NCBI RefSeq assembly: GCF_030376605.1
Contig: NZ_JARRAE010000007.1
Location: 1 to 64,000 of the forward strand
DNA from: Pseudochrobactrum sp. sp1633
Lineage (GTDB): Bacteria > Pseudomonadota > Alphaproteobacteria > Rhizobiales > Rhizobiaceae
Reading direction: 5' to 3'
DNA: 64,000 bases
The notes beneath the pieces were generated by a model. It saw only the letters and a list, made by a program, of their open reading frames with translations, was not told where the DNA came from and did not search any database. Shown here in pieces: positions 10,516 to 19,983 of this stretch; the stretch's first letter is position 1; every line of letters starts with the position of its first letter. The translations under genes were made by a program, and so were the position numbers.

Positions 10516-10582
10516 CCGATAATCCTGATACTGAAATTACATGTCTGAAACAGAGTTTCTGGCTTTATGCAGGCACCCATAA

Positions 10583-10622
10583 AGCATTTCGCAATCAAAC
10601 GGAAACATTTGATTGCGAAATT
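10583..10622. repeat. Perfect 14-bp hairpin, AAGCATTTCGC-type dispersed element
   Basis: ATTTCGCAATCAAA (10586-10599) and its exact complement TTTGATTGCGAAAT (10608-10621) enclose eight bases in the ptsP-prfA gap. The leading AAAGCATTTCGCA recurs near 46648, so this looks like a member of a dispersed family. It could also attenuate read-through. Confidence 0.75.
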
Positions 10623-10644
10623 TTACACCATAAAAGCAAGGCCT

Positions 10645-12915
10645 TTACAGGGGGATTTCCTGTTCATTCGCAAAGCGAACCAGATGCTCCCGGATTGAGC
10701 CATTGGCACCGGATTTATGCACAAGCTCGCTCAAAACGGTGTTCAGTTTTGCTGCATCAAGCGAAAGCAGCATATTCTTCACCGGCCCGACTGCCGCCGC
10801 AGACATAGAGATCGAGCGAAAACCCAATCCGATCAGCATCATCGCCGTCAATGGCTTACCAGCCATCTCACCGCATAATGTTACCGGCTTGTCATGGCGC
10901 TTGCCCGCCTCTGCAATTTGCAGAAGTACGCGCAAAAATGCCGGAGACAGCTGGTCAAAACGATCCGCAATCTGTGCATTGCCGCGATCAACCGCCATGA
11001 TGAACTGGAACAGGTCATTGGAACCCACCGAAGCGAAGTCCACTTCCTGCATCAACTCATCCAGCTGCCAGAGCAGTGACGGCACTTCGATCATCGCCCC
11101 GATTTTTAATTTGCTCGGCGGCTGATAATCAAAACGCGTCAGATAGTTAACCTCCCGCTCGATAATCTCACGGGTAGCACGCACTTCGGCAACCTCTGTC
11201 ACCATCGGCAGCATAATGCGCAATTCACGCCCGCCCGCCGCTTTCAGCAGGGCACGCAACTGGGTGCGCATCAAACCTGGCCGGTCAAGCGCCAAGCGGA
11301 TTGCCCGCCAGCCCATCGCCGGATTTTCCTCATGGGCGTTGGAACGAAAATAAGGCAGCACCTTATCACCGCCGATATCCAGCGTACGGAAAGTCACAGG
11401 CTTATCACCGGCGGCTTCCAGAACCGCGCGGTAGAGTTTTTCCTGCTGACCGGAACGCGGGAAGGTGGATGCCACCATAAACTGCAATTCTGTGCGGAAC
11501 AGACCAACGCCGTCTGCACCGGATTCTTTGAGCTGCGGCAGATCAACAATCAGCCCGCCATTCATCAGCAATGCAACAGGCTGGCCATCTTTGGTAACAC
11601 ACGGCTTATCCCGCAATTCACGATACAGCGCCTGCCGCTTGGCACGGAACCGCACCTTCTCGGCATAGGCAGCCTCCACATCAGACTGCGGCCGCAAATG
11701 AACGCGCCCGTCCTCACCGTCAATGATGATGGCGTCACTGTTTTCAGCCAGCGCGACCACGCCCTTGGCCTGACCGACAACAGGAATCCCCATAGCACGT
11801 GCTACAATAACAACATGGCTTGTGGTGGCGCCGTCTTCCAGCACCAGCCCGCGTACACGTTCGCGCGGATAATCCAGCAATTCCGCAGCACCCATCGAAC
11901 GGGCAACGATAATCGAATCCTTGGCCATCACTTCGGCTGCGGTTTTCGGGTCATACCCCATCAGCTGCCGCATCAGACGGTTGGCAAGATCATCAAAATC
12001 ACTGAGGCGCTCGCGCATGTAAGGATCGCTCAGATGCATCATCCGTGCACGCGTATCACTCTGCACTTTTTCGACTGCTGCTTCTGCAGTCAGACCATTG
12101 CGGATGGCCTCTTCTAAGCGCCGCATCCAGCCACGATCATGGGCAAACATGCGGTAAGCCTCGAGCACATCCCGATGCTCACCTTCTACGGCCACATCAC
12201 GGCGCGATAGCATGTCGTCAATCGAAAGACGCAGCGATCCCATCGCTTCATCAAGCCGCGTGATTTCATGCTCGATATCTTCATTAAAAAGATTGGTCAC
12301 CACGATGCGCGGTTCATGCAGCAGAACATGCCCCAGCCCCACGCCCTCATTATAGGCATGACCGTTAAAGCTGACGGAACGACCATTGGTCAGCTCCACG
12401 CCCGGGCGTGCAAGACGTGTCAGATTGCCGGAGGCCACCATTTCCGCCAGCACCATCGCCGTTGTTTCCAGCGCTTCCAGCTCATCTTCGCGATAGGCAC
12501 GTTTGGTGCGGTTCTGCACCACAAGCACACCCATCGTGCGTCCCGCCCGTAAAACCGGCACACCAAGGAATGAGTTGTAAATTTCTTCGCCTGTTTCCGG
12601 CAGATAGGTAAAGGCCGGATGGCTCTGCGCATCAGTCAGGTTGAGCGGACGTGCGGTTGCAGCAATCGTGCCGACAAGCCCCTGCCCCAGACGCAATTGC
12701 GCCAGATGCACAGCCTGCGGGTTCAGACCTTCGGTCGCATAGAGTTCGAGAATTTCGTCGGAGCGAAGTACATAAAAAGAACAGACCTCCGCCACCATAT
12801 TTTGCGCGATTTCGCGCACGATACGGTCAAGACGTTCCTGCGGTTCGAGCGCTTCCGCCATTAAAGCGCGAAGACGCTTGAGCAAAATCCGGGGTCCGGC
12901 TGCAAGCTCACGCAT
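10645..12915 (-). CDS. ptsP: Phosphoenolpyruvate-protein phosphotransferase, nitrogen PTS EI
   Basis: The 756-residue EI-Ntr of the nitrogen-related phosphotransferase system, which passes phosphate from PEP to NPr and on to EIIA-Ntr. An N-terminal GAF domain (about 20-160) marks it as PtsP rather than sugar EI. The phosphorylated histidine is H367 in DGATTSHVVI, and the C-terminal PEP-binding barrel has the VTLCGEMAG cysteine motif. GGAGGAG lies 13 bases before the ATG, rather far, but the N-terminus MRELAAGPR matches Brucella-type homologues as I recall them. It lies between lysC and prfA, the usual order in this family of bacteria. Confidence 0.97.
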   Translation of the reverse strand: MRELAAGPRILLKRLRALMAEALEPQERLDRIVREIAQNMVAEVCSFYVLRSDEILELYATEGLNPQAVHLAQLRLGQGLVGTIAATARPLNLTDAQSHPAFTYLPETGEEIYNSFLGVPVLRAGRTMGVLVVQNRTKRAYREDELEALETTAMVLAEMVASGNLTRLARPGVELTNGRSVSFNGHAYNEGVGLGHVLLHEPRIVVTNLFNEDIEHEITRLDEAMGSLRLSIDDMLSRRDVAVEGEHRDVLEAYRMFAHDRGWMRRLEEAIRNGLTAEAAVEKVQSDTRARMMHLSDPYMRERLSDFDDLANRLMRQLMGYDPKTAAEVMAKDSIIVARSMGAAELLDYPRERVRGLVLEDGATTSHVVIVARAMGIPVVGQAKGVVALAENSDAIIIDGEDGRVHLRPQSDVEAAYAEKVRFRAKRQALYRELRDKPCVTKDGQPVALLMNGGLIVDLPQLKESGADGVGLFRTELQFMVASTFPRSGQQEKLYRAVLEAAGDKPVTFRTLDIGGDKVLPYFRSNAHEENPAMGWRAIRLALDRPGLMRTQLRALLKAAGGRELRIMLPMVTEVAEVRATREIIEREVNYLTRFDYQPPSKLKIGAMIEVPSLLWQLDELMQEVDFASVGSNDLFQFIMAVDRGNAQIADRFDQLSPAFLRVLLQIAEAGKRHDKPVTLCGEMAGKPLTAMMLIGLGFRSISMSAAAVGPVKNMLLSLDAAKLNTVLSELVHKSGANGSIREHLVRFANEQEIPL

Positions 12916-13558
12916 AGGGTCTCAATGCTCCTCCAGATACCTCACACCAATGATCACACCACAATACTTATCTTGCACATGCTCTGCTCAATGGCCTTAA
13001 CTGCTTATCTGATCAGTCTCAGCCCGGCATTGTTTGGTCTTTTATAATACACGACCAGCCTGATCACGAATCACACCACTGTGTGCATAGCTCAGTTTGT
13101 TTTGCTTGTGAGCATTTTTCTCACAATCGTCTAGGGTGAAACCATTAAAATCTTATAGTTTATGCCGCCCTTATGCCGGTTCAGGTGCTCAAAATAAGGC
13201 ATAAACCGATTAAAGTGCCTTCATCAACAAAGATATTCAAATCGCCCCTACCACATTATATTCATTGAATAAGAATAATTGCACCCGAAGAATTATCCTA
13301 AAGCTATGCATTCAGCGCATAGCTCAACCAGCAAAGCACCAACATCAAAAGACTATCATACTGTTTTGCTTCGGTATGAAATTAATTTGCGGCATGCGCC
13401 TATGGTAGCAGACCCGTTTCAGACGGCTGGACTATGCGTCCGGACACAGATCGCAAAGCGAACACTGCGGTTAGACTGAAGCCTGCATTTTGATACAAAA
13501 CAAAAAAGGCAGCGCCGCGAAGCACTGCCTTTCTGAAACTTTATAATTCACGCGACTG
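12916..13558. other. 643-base gap between ptsP and lysC
   Basis: No credible gene is seen. A small frame at 13279-13479 lacks a ribosome-binding site and conserved features. The gap contains the lysC terminator at its right end, a GTTTATGCC (13158-13166) / GGCATAAAC (13198-13206) inverted repeat, and a GTGAG/CTCAC hairpin near 13110. The ptsP promoter should be here but I could not assign it. Confidence 0.5.
13500..13534 (-). terminator. lysC terminator
   Basis: On the minus strand GGCAG..CTGCC arms, with an inner GC pairing, are followed by TTTTTTGTTTTG, about 25 bases past the lysC stop codon. Confidence 0.85.
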
Positions 13559-14812
13559 TTAGTGCTTATCCAGCCCGTAAACAGAATGCAGGGTTCGTAC
13601 CGCCAGTTCCGTATAGGCACTGTCGATCAGGATCGAGATCTTAATCTCAGATGTCGTGATCGCACGGATATTGATGCCTTTTTCAGCCAGTGCTTTGAAA
13701 GCTGTAGCCGCAACACCTGCATGCGAACGCATACCGGTGCCGATCACAGAAATCTTGGCAAGGCCGGTTTCCGACTGAATGGAGTCACAGCCGATTTCAG
13801 CCTTAACCTTATCCAGCGCGTGTACGGCCTTATCCATATCACCGGAAGGAACGGTGAAAGTCATATCGGTTTTCGAGCCGTCTTCAGAAACATTCTGAAC
13901 GATCATATCGACATTGATATGCTCTTCAGCCAGCGGAACGAAAATCGCCGCTGAAACGCCCGGGCGGTCAGCCACACGGCGCAATGAAATCTGAGCTTCG
14001 TCTCGGGCGAAAGCAATACCTGTTACGACCTGTTGTTCCACGATTTCTTCCTCATCGCAAATCAGCGTTCCGGGAGGGTTAAGCGGATCGCCCATGCCCG
14101 GTGCATGCGGATCTTCAAAGCTTGAGCGTACAAATGTACGCACTTTATGCACCATTGCCAGCTCAACAGAGCGAACCTGCAGCACTTTGGCGCCAAGGGA
14201 TGCCATTTCCAGCATCTCTTCGAATGAAATTTTCGCCATACGGCGGGCTTTAGGCTCTACACGCGGGTCGGTCGTATAAACGCCGTCCACATCCGTATAA
14301 ATATCACAGCGATCAGCTTTAACCGAAGCGGCAATCGCCACAGCCGATGTGTCAGAACCGCCACGACCCAGTGTCGAAATACGGTTATCCGGGCTGATAC
14401 CCTGAAAACCGGCGATAACTGCAACCTGACCTTCGCCGAAGCGCTTGATCAGGAAAGAACCGTCGATATCGGTAATACGCGCCGCACCATGCGTCATGTC
14501 GGTTTTAATCGGAATTTGCCAGCCCTGCCATGAGCGCGCATTCACGCCCATAGACTGCAGAACAATTGCCAGAAGACCAGCTGTTACCTGCTCGCCTGAT
14601 GCTACAATCGCATCATATTCACGCGCATCATGCATCGGCGATGCTTCACGCGTCCAGCCAACCAGTTCATTGGTTTTACCGGCCATAGCCGAAACCACAA
14701 CTGCCACTTCATTACCGGAATCGACTTCACGTTTGACGTGACGCGCCACATTCCGGATCCGTTCAAGATCGGCCACAGAAGTACCGCCGAATTTCATCAC
14801 AATGCGCGCCAT
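13559..14812 (-). CDS. lysC: Aspartate kinase
   Basis: A 417-residue monofunctional aspartokinase, first step of the lysine/threonine/methionine/DAP pathway. The N-terminal kinase domain opens with KFGGTSV, and RGGSDTSAVA forms part of the active site. Two ACT domains follow from about residue 265 and probably mediate lysine and threonine feedback. The start at MARIVMKFGG is chosen by family N-terminus; AGGA sits 12 bases upstream. A four-codon mini-frame, ATG TCG ACA TAA, lies in that spacer and its stop overlaps the lysC ATG, which may couple initiation. It is divergent from ubiG, as in Brucella. Confidence 0.97.
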   Translation of the reverse strand: MARIVMKFGGTSVADLERIRNVARHVKREVDSGNEVAVVVSAMAGKTNELVGWTREASPMHDAREYDAIVASGEQVTAGLLAIVLQSMGVNARSWQGWQIPIKTDMTHGAARITDIDGSFLIKRFGEGQVAVIAGFQGISPDNRISTLGRGGSDTSAVAIAASVKADRCDIYTDVDGVYTTDPRVEPKARRMAKISFEEMLEMASLGAKVLQVRSVELAMVHKVRTFVRSSFEDPHAPGMGDPLNPPGTLICDEEEIVEQQVVTGIAFARDEAQISLRRVADRPGVSAAIFVPLAEEHINVDMIVQNVSEDGSKTDMTFTVPSGDMDKAVHALDKVKAEIGCDSIQSETGLAKISVIGTGMRSHAGVAATAFKALAEKGINIRAITTSEIKISILIDSAYTELAVRTLHSVYGLDKH

Positions 14813-14998
14813 TATGTCGACATATCCTAAATGAAAATGAGAACCAACGGAACCTGCCATCGTACTGATAGGTACTCCCGACAGGTAAGTGATGCTGACA
14901 TACCGAAATTATGACCACTTCGCAAGCGCAACAGGCGAAAAGATACTTGACTTTCATCAATGAACAGACAAGTCCATTGATGACAAATGGAGAAAGCT

Positions 14999-15790
14999 AT
15001 GTCCGACACGTCCAAACAGACAGATACTGGCTCACAACAGCCACAGGAAGCCGTATCCGGCCGTACAACAATTGACCCTGCTGAAGTTGCGCATTTCTCG
15101 CGCATTGCCAGCGAATGGTGGAATCCACAGGGTAAATTCCGCCCGCTCCATAAGTTTAACCCGACCCGTCTTGAATATCTGAAAGAGCAGATTTGCAAGC
15201 ATTTCAACCGTGATCCGCTGGCTGCGAAACCTCTGGAAGGTCTGCGCATTCTGGATATCGGTTGTGGCGGCGGATTGCTATGCGAGCCAATGGCACGCCT
15301 TGGTGCAATCGTCATCGGTGCAGATGCCTCAGCAACAAATATTGAAGTCGCCAAAATCCATGCGGCTGAGATGGGTATTGAGATTGATTACCGTGCCACA
15401 ACTGCGGAAGCACTTGCCGATGCCGGTGAGCAGTTCGATATCGTGCTGAATATGGAAGTGGTTGAGCATGTCTCCGACGTCGATCTGTTCATGTCTGCTA
15501 CGGCGAAAATGGTCAAGCCGCAGGGACTGATGTTTGTTGCCACCATCAACCGCACACTGAAAGCATGGGGTCTGGCGATTATCGGCGCGGAATATGTGTT
15601 GCGCTGGCTGCCAAAAGGCACACATCAATATGAAAAGCTGGTACGCCCTGAAGAGCTGGAAAAACCGCTGAATGCTGCTGGTCTGACAGTACTGGAAAAA
15701 ACCGGCGTCAGCTATAATCCGCTGAATGACAGTTGGAGCCGTTCACGCGATCTCGACGTGAATTATATGGTTCTTGCGCAACGTCGCTAA
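14999..15790 (+). CDS. ubiG: Ubiquinone biosynthesis O-methyltransferase
   Basis: A 263-residue SAM-dependent enzyme performing both O-methylations in ubiquinone synthesis. The motif I sequence [15 protein letters not shown] and the conserved [17 protein letters not shown] block near the N-terminus identify UbiG. GGAG six bases before ATG 14999 decides against the upstream ATG at 14987. It is transcribed away from lysC and followed by a long nested palindrome rather than a classical terminator. Confidence 0.97.
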   Translation: MSDTSKQTDTGSQQPQEAVSGRTTIDPAEVAHFSRIASEWWNPQGKFRPLHKFNPTRLEYLKEQICKHFNRDPLAAKPLEGLRILDIGCGGGLLCEPMARLGAIVIGADASATNIEVAKIHAAEMGIEIDYRATTAEALADAGEQFDIVLNMEVVEHVSDVDLFMSATAKMVKPQGLMFVATINRTLKAWGLAIIGAEYVLRWLPKGTHQYEKLVRPEELEKPLNAAGLTVLEKTGVSYNPLNDSWSRSRDLDVNYMVLAQRR

Positions 15791-15805
15791 ATCAGATTTT
15801 GAGAT

Positions 15806-15934
15806 AACTGATCCGTCCGAGCATTTCCAGCAAAAGTGGGAACCGGTTTTGCGATAGGAAATGCGGAAAACAAAAATATAAAGCATTTCCACCATCAAAC
15901 ACATGATTGGAAATGCTTTATTCGCGGATCAGTT
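15806..15934. repeat. Nested palindromic intergenic element (129 bp)
   Basis: Outer arms AACTGATCCG (15806-15815) and CGGATCAGTT (15925-15934) are perfect complements. They enclose two further hairpins: GCATTTCC...GGAAATGC (15821-15864) and AAAGCATTTCC...GGAAATGCTTT (15880-15919). The first contains the AAAGTGGGAACCGGTTTTGC core also seen in diverged form at 60783. It sits between convergent genes, so it may act as a bidirectional transcript end. Confidence 0.85.
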
Positions 15935-15961
15935 ATAATCCTCAATTTAGATTGGAGAGGA

Positions 15962-16387
15962 TTAATTATAATCCTCTGGCAACACCGGCAGCGGCATGAT
16001 TTCAACGCCGTCTTCAACAAGTGATGTCACTTCATCACGCGTCGCCTCACCATAAATACCACGCTCGGCAACTTCGCCATTATGGATTTTGCGCGCCTCT
16101 TCCGCAAAGCGATCACCGACATAATCGGCATTTTCTTTCACTTTACGGCTGATTTCGCGCATTTCATCCAGCAATTTACGCTGAGCTTCGCCCATTGTTG
16201 CAGCGATTTTTTCTTTTGTGCGCCCCGTGCTCACAGAGGGCGCCATCAGTGTTTTACTCACCTTGGGTGAATGGCAAACAGGGCATTGCACCAGACCGCG
16301 TGCGATCTGGCTGTCGAAATCCTCATTATTGCGAAACCAGCCCTCAAACTCATGGGACTGGTCGCAGTGCAGAGAAAACCGCATCAT
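15962..16387 (-). CDS. DUF1178 family zinc-ribbon-like protein
   Basis: About 141 residues. The N-terminal signature HCDQSHEFEGWF followed by CPVCHSPKVSKTLM gives C and C-x2-C positions that could bind zinc, as in DUF1178 proteins of Alphaproteobacteria. The rest is charged and helical. Function is unknown. Its ATG overlaps the stop codon of the upstream nitrilase-family gene (ATGA), so the two are translationally coupled; a second in-frame ATG follows immediately at 16384. Confidence 0.9.
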   Translation of the reverse strand: MMRFSLHCDQSHEFEGWFRNNEDFDSQIARGLVQCPVCHSPKVSKTLMAPSVSTGRTKEKIAATMGEAQRKLLDEMREISRKVKENADYVGDRFAEEARKIHNGEVAERGIYGEATRDEVTSLVEDGVEIMPLPVLPEDYN

Positions 16388-17235
16388 GCCTCTGCCACCT
16401 CGCCTCCGGCAAAAATGGTTTCCAGTTTAAACGCACGCGCATTTTTCAAATTCGGAATTTTAGCGCGGGCAGCAGCACTGTCTGCCACATTAATATCCGC
16501 ATAAATCACGGTCGGATCATCATGATCTGCTTCGGCCAGAATCTTGCCCCACGGCGATACAATGATTGTATGGCCATAGGTTTCGCGATTGCCGTTGTGT
16601 AAGCCGCCCTGCGCTGCCGAGATCAAAAATGCGCCGTTTTCAATCGCCCGTGCGCGCTGCAAAATATGCCAGTGTGCTTCACCGGTCTGACGGGTAAAGG
16701 CAGCAGGAGCGGAAATCACATTGGCACCAGCATTAGCCTGCGCCTGAAATAGTTGCGGGAAGCGGATATCATAGCAGATCGCCAGACCGAGTTTCATAAA
16801 CGGCAATTCCGCAACCACAGCGCGATCACCGGCTGAAATTGTATCAGACTCACGCCAGCTCTCGCCATTATCCAGATCCACATCAAACATATGGATCTTG
16901 TCATAGGTTGTCAGTTTCGAACCATCCGGCGCAAAAACAAAAGCACGATTGGCAATCAGCCCGTTTTCAAGCTTAATCGGCGTGGAGCCAATATGCAGGT
17001 AAATGCCATGCTGCTTCGCCAGAGCGCTTGCCGCACGCACCACAGGATCATCCTGCTCGCCATGCAGACTTGCACGGTAAAGCGCACGGTCATTCTGAAT
17101 AATCCCGGTATTTTCAGGTGTCTGCACATAGCGCGCACCATGAGCGGCGGCCTCACCAACCATGCGCTCAAGAGCTGCAATATTGGCGGACATATCACCA
17201 TCGGAGCGCATCTGAATCGCTGCCACCTTAATCAT
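16384..17235 (-). CDS. Carbon-nitrogen hydrolase (Nit/omega-amidase-like)
   Basis: A 283-residue nitrilase-superfamily enzyme with the full catalytic triad E41, K113 (YDKIHMFDVDL) and C154 (GLAICYDIRFP). The KIHMFDVDL and CYDIRFPQLF blocks match the Nit1/Nit2 group, which hydrolyses deaminated glutathione or alpha-ketoglutaramate. The exact substrate cannot be decided here. GGAG lies nine bases before the ATG. It sits between grxC and the DUF1178 gene on the same strand; the glutaredoxin neighbour suits a role in glutathione-related repair (inference). Confidence 0.94.
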   Translation of the reverse strand: MIKVAAIQMRSDGDMSANIAALERMVGEAAAHGARYVQTPENTGIIQNDRALYRASLHGEQDDPVVRAASALAKQHGIYLHIGSTPIKLENGLIANRAFVFAPDGSKLTTYDKIHMFDVDLDNGESWRESDTISAGDRAVVAELPFMKLGLAICYDIRFPQLFQAQANAGANVISAPAAFTRQTGEAHWHILQRARAIENGAFLISAAQGGLHNGNRETYGHTIIVSPWGKILAEADHDDPTVIYADINVADSAAARAKIPNLKNARAFKLETIFAGGEVAEA

Positions 17236-17308
17236 CGGATTATTCTCCCATTTCCGTTTGATAATTGTCTGCCGGAACGATTATTCCGGCAGAGACCGGC
17301 TCTATCAA

Positions 17309-17572
17309 TTAACCCAGTTTACCAGTTTCCAGCAGAACTTGCAGCTTGCCTTCACGATCCATCGCATGAAGATCGTCACAACCACCGACATGCACATCAC
17401 CGACAAAAACCTGCGGGAATGTTGTGCCGCCGGAACGGGTCATCATTTCTTCGCGGTATTTCGGATCAACGGTCGCATTAAATTCCGTGTAGCCGGGCGC
17501 ACGCACATCAAGAAGTTTCTTTGCACGATCACAATAGCCACAGCCGTTACGGGTATAAATTTCAACATTCAT
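17309..17572 (-). CDS. grxC: Glutaredoxin 3
   Basis: An 87-residue dithiol glutaredoxin with active site C11-G-Y-C14 and the conserved TFPQVFVGDVHVGGCDD segment that binds glutathione. It reduces disulfides with glutathione in the cytoplasm. GGAG lies nine bases before the ATG. It is probably first in an operon with the nitrilase and DUF1178 genes, with a 73-base gap to the nitrilase gene. Confidence 0.96.
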   Translation of the reverse strand: MNVEIYTRNGCGYCDRAKKLLDVRAPGYTEFNATVDPKYREEMMTRSGGTTFPQVFVGDVHVGGCDDLHAMDREGKLQVLLETGKLG

Positions 17573-17667
17573 TTCAAGAGTCTCCAGATTTCCTGGCCTT
17601 ATATAAACATGCCCGCACCATCATCCAAGCTCTGATGAAACTGTTTGTTGATGCGGCAGGCGGATAA

Positions 17668-18468
17668 TTATTTTTGGGTAAAGGGCAAAACCCTGCTGAA
17701 TGTCAGAACATCCACCTCGCTCGCACCAGCCTTGATAAGCGACCGGCACGCAGCCTTTACCGTTGCACCGGTGGTGTAAACATCATCAATCAGTAGAACA
17801 GAGCGCCCTTGCACCAGCGCCTGATCTTTATCCGCAACGTGAAAAGCCCCCGCCACATTGCGCAGGCGCTCTGACTGACTGAGTTCCGCTTGCTGACGTG
17901 TATCCTTGATGCGTTTAAGCACAGCTGGCTCATAGACCTTATCACTGATTTTTGCCAGAACCCGCGCCAGTTCTGCGGCCTGATTATAGCGACGCTTCCA
18001 CAGGCGTTTGCGGTGCAGCGGCACCGGAATAATCACCGTGCAATCATTGAGCAATTCATGCCCTGCACGCTGCATCCAGCGTGCCATCCACGGCACCAGA
18101 TCAAGCCGGTCATAATATTTAAGCGAAATACCAGCATGCCGTACAGGGCCGTCATGGCAAGCAACCGAACGCAAGCGGCGAAAAGGCGGCGGATCGGCAA
18201 TGGCTTCTGCGGAGAGAAAATGCGTACCAAAATCATGTGCAAAGGGCGTTCCCATCACCGGACAAAGCGGAGCCTCCAAAAACCGGACATCGCGCCAGCA
18301 CGCACCGCATAAACAGCCAGCCTGCGAAACAGGGCTGTCGCAACCTGCACACATTGCGGGGAAAATCCGGTCAGGCAAGGTTTTTAAACACAATGCCGCC
18401 GCCTGCATGAGACGGTTGTTCCGCCACCTGCTCACAACAGTTTCATGAGAAAGCGATAAATCTCCCAT
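17668..18468 (-). CDS. comF: ComF family phosphoribosyltransferase-like protein
   Basis: About 266 residues from ATG 18468. The N-terminal double zinc-finger CAGC...CLCGACW and the C-terminal PRPP-binding motif VLLIDDVYTTGATVKAA identify ComF/GntX-type proteins, which in other bacteria assist DNA uptake. The open frame extends to 18660, but that part overlaps the divergent methyltransferase gene and looks non-coding. An in-frame ATG at 18408 is another possible start; neither has a strong ribosome-binding site (CGGGGG precedes 18468). Confidence 0.88.
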   Translation of the reverse strand: MGDLSLSHETVVSRWRNNRLMQAAALCLKTLPDRIFPAMCAGCDSPVSQAGCLCGACWRDVRFLEAPLCPVMGTPFAHDFGTHFLSAEAIADPPPFRRLRSVACHDGPVRHAGISLKYYDRLDLVPWMARWMQRAGHELLNDCTVIIPVPLHRKRLWKRRYNQAAELARVLAKISDKVYEPAVLKRIKDTRQQAELSQSERLRNVAGAFHVADKDQALVQGRSVLLIDDVYTTGATVKAACRSLIKAGASEVDVLTFSRVLPFTQK

Positions 18469-18606
18469 TGCATTCGCCCCCGATTGAACGCATTTACAGC
18501 ACCATGCCAGATGCACCGGCACTGTCCAGAGAAATGTCGGCCAGAAAATACCGGCCAGCAATAAACCGGACAAGTGAGCGGCGCCTGATATCGGGATTGC
18601 GAAATT

Positions 18607-19482
18607 ATGCCAGCGACAGAAACCACACCGAACAGTATTTTTGACAGTGCATTGCTGCAATTGCGCTTGAAACGCACGTCACAACGCGCAGTACATGGTG
18701 CGGATTTTCTGCTGGAACGCTCTGTGCAAGATCTGGAAGATCGTCTCTCAACGGTTGAGCGCCAGTTTGACCGTGCGGTTATAATCAATCCCTATACCGG
18801 TTCCGCAGCAGCAAGTTTGCAGCACTCCGGTAAAACCAAAAGCATTGAGACGGTTGACTATCAGCCAAAAGACAACACGGAATTTCTGCCGCTTGAGCCG
18901 CAGAGCACCGATCTGATTATCTCGCTGCAGACTCTGCAATTTACCAATGATACGCCGGGCTTAATGATGCAGATCAAACAGGCGCTGAAACCGGACGGAT
19001 TGTTTCTTGGCTGCATGACAGGCGCAGGCACACTCGGAGAGTTGCGCGAATCGCTGCTGCAAGCCGAGTCTGAGCTAACAGGCGGCGTCAGCCCGCGTGT
19101 AGCGCCTTTTGCCGATGTGCGGGATGCAGGCGGCTTGCTACAGCGCGCAGGTTTCGCACTGCCTGTAACCGACATTGAAAATGTCACTGTGCGTTATGAT
19201 AATATGTTTGCGCTGATGGCAGATATACGCGCTATGGGCATGGCCAATATTCTGACCGGCCGTTCGCGCAAACCGGTAAGCCGCCGTTTCTTTATCCGTG
19301 CGGCAGAAATTTACGCCGAGCGCTTCAGTGATCCTGACGGGCGCATTCGGGCGAGTTTCTCATTCATCTGGATGTCCGGTTGGGCGCCGCACGTATCGCA
19401 GCAACAACCACTAAAGCCCGGTTCAGCCAAGGCTTCACTGGCAGAAGCCTTGCTCGCTACGGAAAAGAAGCCGCAAGAGTAA
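18607..19482 (+). CDS. Methyltransferase-domain protein (BioC/NDUFAF5-like)
   Basis: A 291-residue protein. It starts NSIFDSALLQLRLKRT, followed by a Rossmann-like methyltransferase region; the SAM-binding loop is degenerate (AVIINPYTGSAAASL rather than a GxGxG motif), while the motif around STDLIISLQTLQFTND is clear. Alphaproteobacterial homologues next to comF are annotated as SAM-dependent methyltransferases resembling mitochondrial NDUFAF5. It diverges from comF with about 140 bases between starts. Activity is uncertain because of the weak SAM loop. Confidence 0.85.
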   Translation: MPATETTPNSIFDSALLQLRLKRTSQRAVHGADFLLERSVQDLEDRLSTVERQFDRAVIINPYTGSAAASLQHSGKTKSIETVDYQPKDNTEFLPLEPQSTDLIISLQTLQFTNDTPGLMMQIKQALKPDGLFLGCMTGAGTLGELRESLLQAESELTGGVSPRVAPFADVRDAGGLLQRAGFALPVTDIENVTVRYDNMFALMADIRAMGMANILTGRSRKPVSRRFFIRAAEIYAERFSDPDGRIRASFSFIWMSGWAPHVSQQQPLKPGSAKASLAEALLATEKKPQE

Positions 19483-19839
19483 TCAGCAATCGCCCTGCTG
19501 AGTGCCGTCACTGGCGATCAGGCAGACAGATTGTGGTGAGGATTGCAGCAGGCTTTTGCGTTCGACATAGGATTTTTCGCTGTTGCCGCGCTGAATAGAT
19601 CCGGTGGACATCATATCCACACCGGCAGGAAACAGCGATTGTGCGGTCTGCTTATTGGCTTTTTCATTTAAGATCGGCACGATAACCAGCGTCAATGCCA
19701 GTACAGCGGAACCGAATAGCAGCACACAGCGTACAAATCCGCTTTTGGCAACCGGCATAAAGCCTGATTTTGTCTCTTCATCATCTTTAAAAAAGTCTGT
19801 CAGAAACTCAGACTGATACTGACTGCGATTACTGCTCAT
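19483..19839 (-). CDS. Small single-span membrane protein of unknown function
   Basis: 118 residues from ATG 19839, with GGAG seven bases upstream. The N-terminal 45 residues are polar and probably cytoplasmic, one membrane segment lies at about 38-58 (CVLLFGSAVLALTLVIVPIL), and the C-terminal part is periplasmic and contains two cysteines near the end. I do not recognise the family. Its stop codon abuts that of the plus-strand methyltransferase gene, so the genes converge with no spacer. Confidence 0.75.
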   Translation of the reverse strand: MSSNRSQYQSEFLTDFFKDDEETKSGFMPVAKSGFVRCVLLFGSAVLALTLVIVPILNEKANKQTAQSLFPAGVDMMSTGSIQRGNSEKSYVERKSLLQSSPQSVCLIASDGTQQGDC

Positions 19840-19983
19840 CGTCATACTCCGGCGCGATAATCCTACCATGCGGTATGTCAGTGAATCATCCCTTAACAAA
19901 ATCGTAAAAATTGCCCTGACGACTGAAAATAACCCGCAATAATGAAGAATACGCCGGAGTCCTATAGGTGTTTTACAGAGGCC

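Noticed and set aside
13279-13479. A 66-codon frame in the ptsP-lysC gap
   Set aside because: No ribosome-binding site or recognisable features; it ends just before the lysC terminator.
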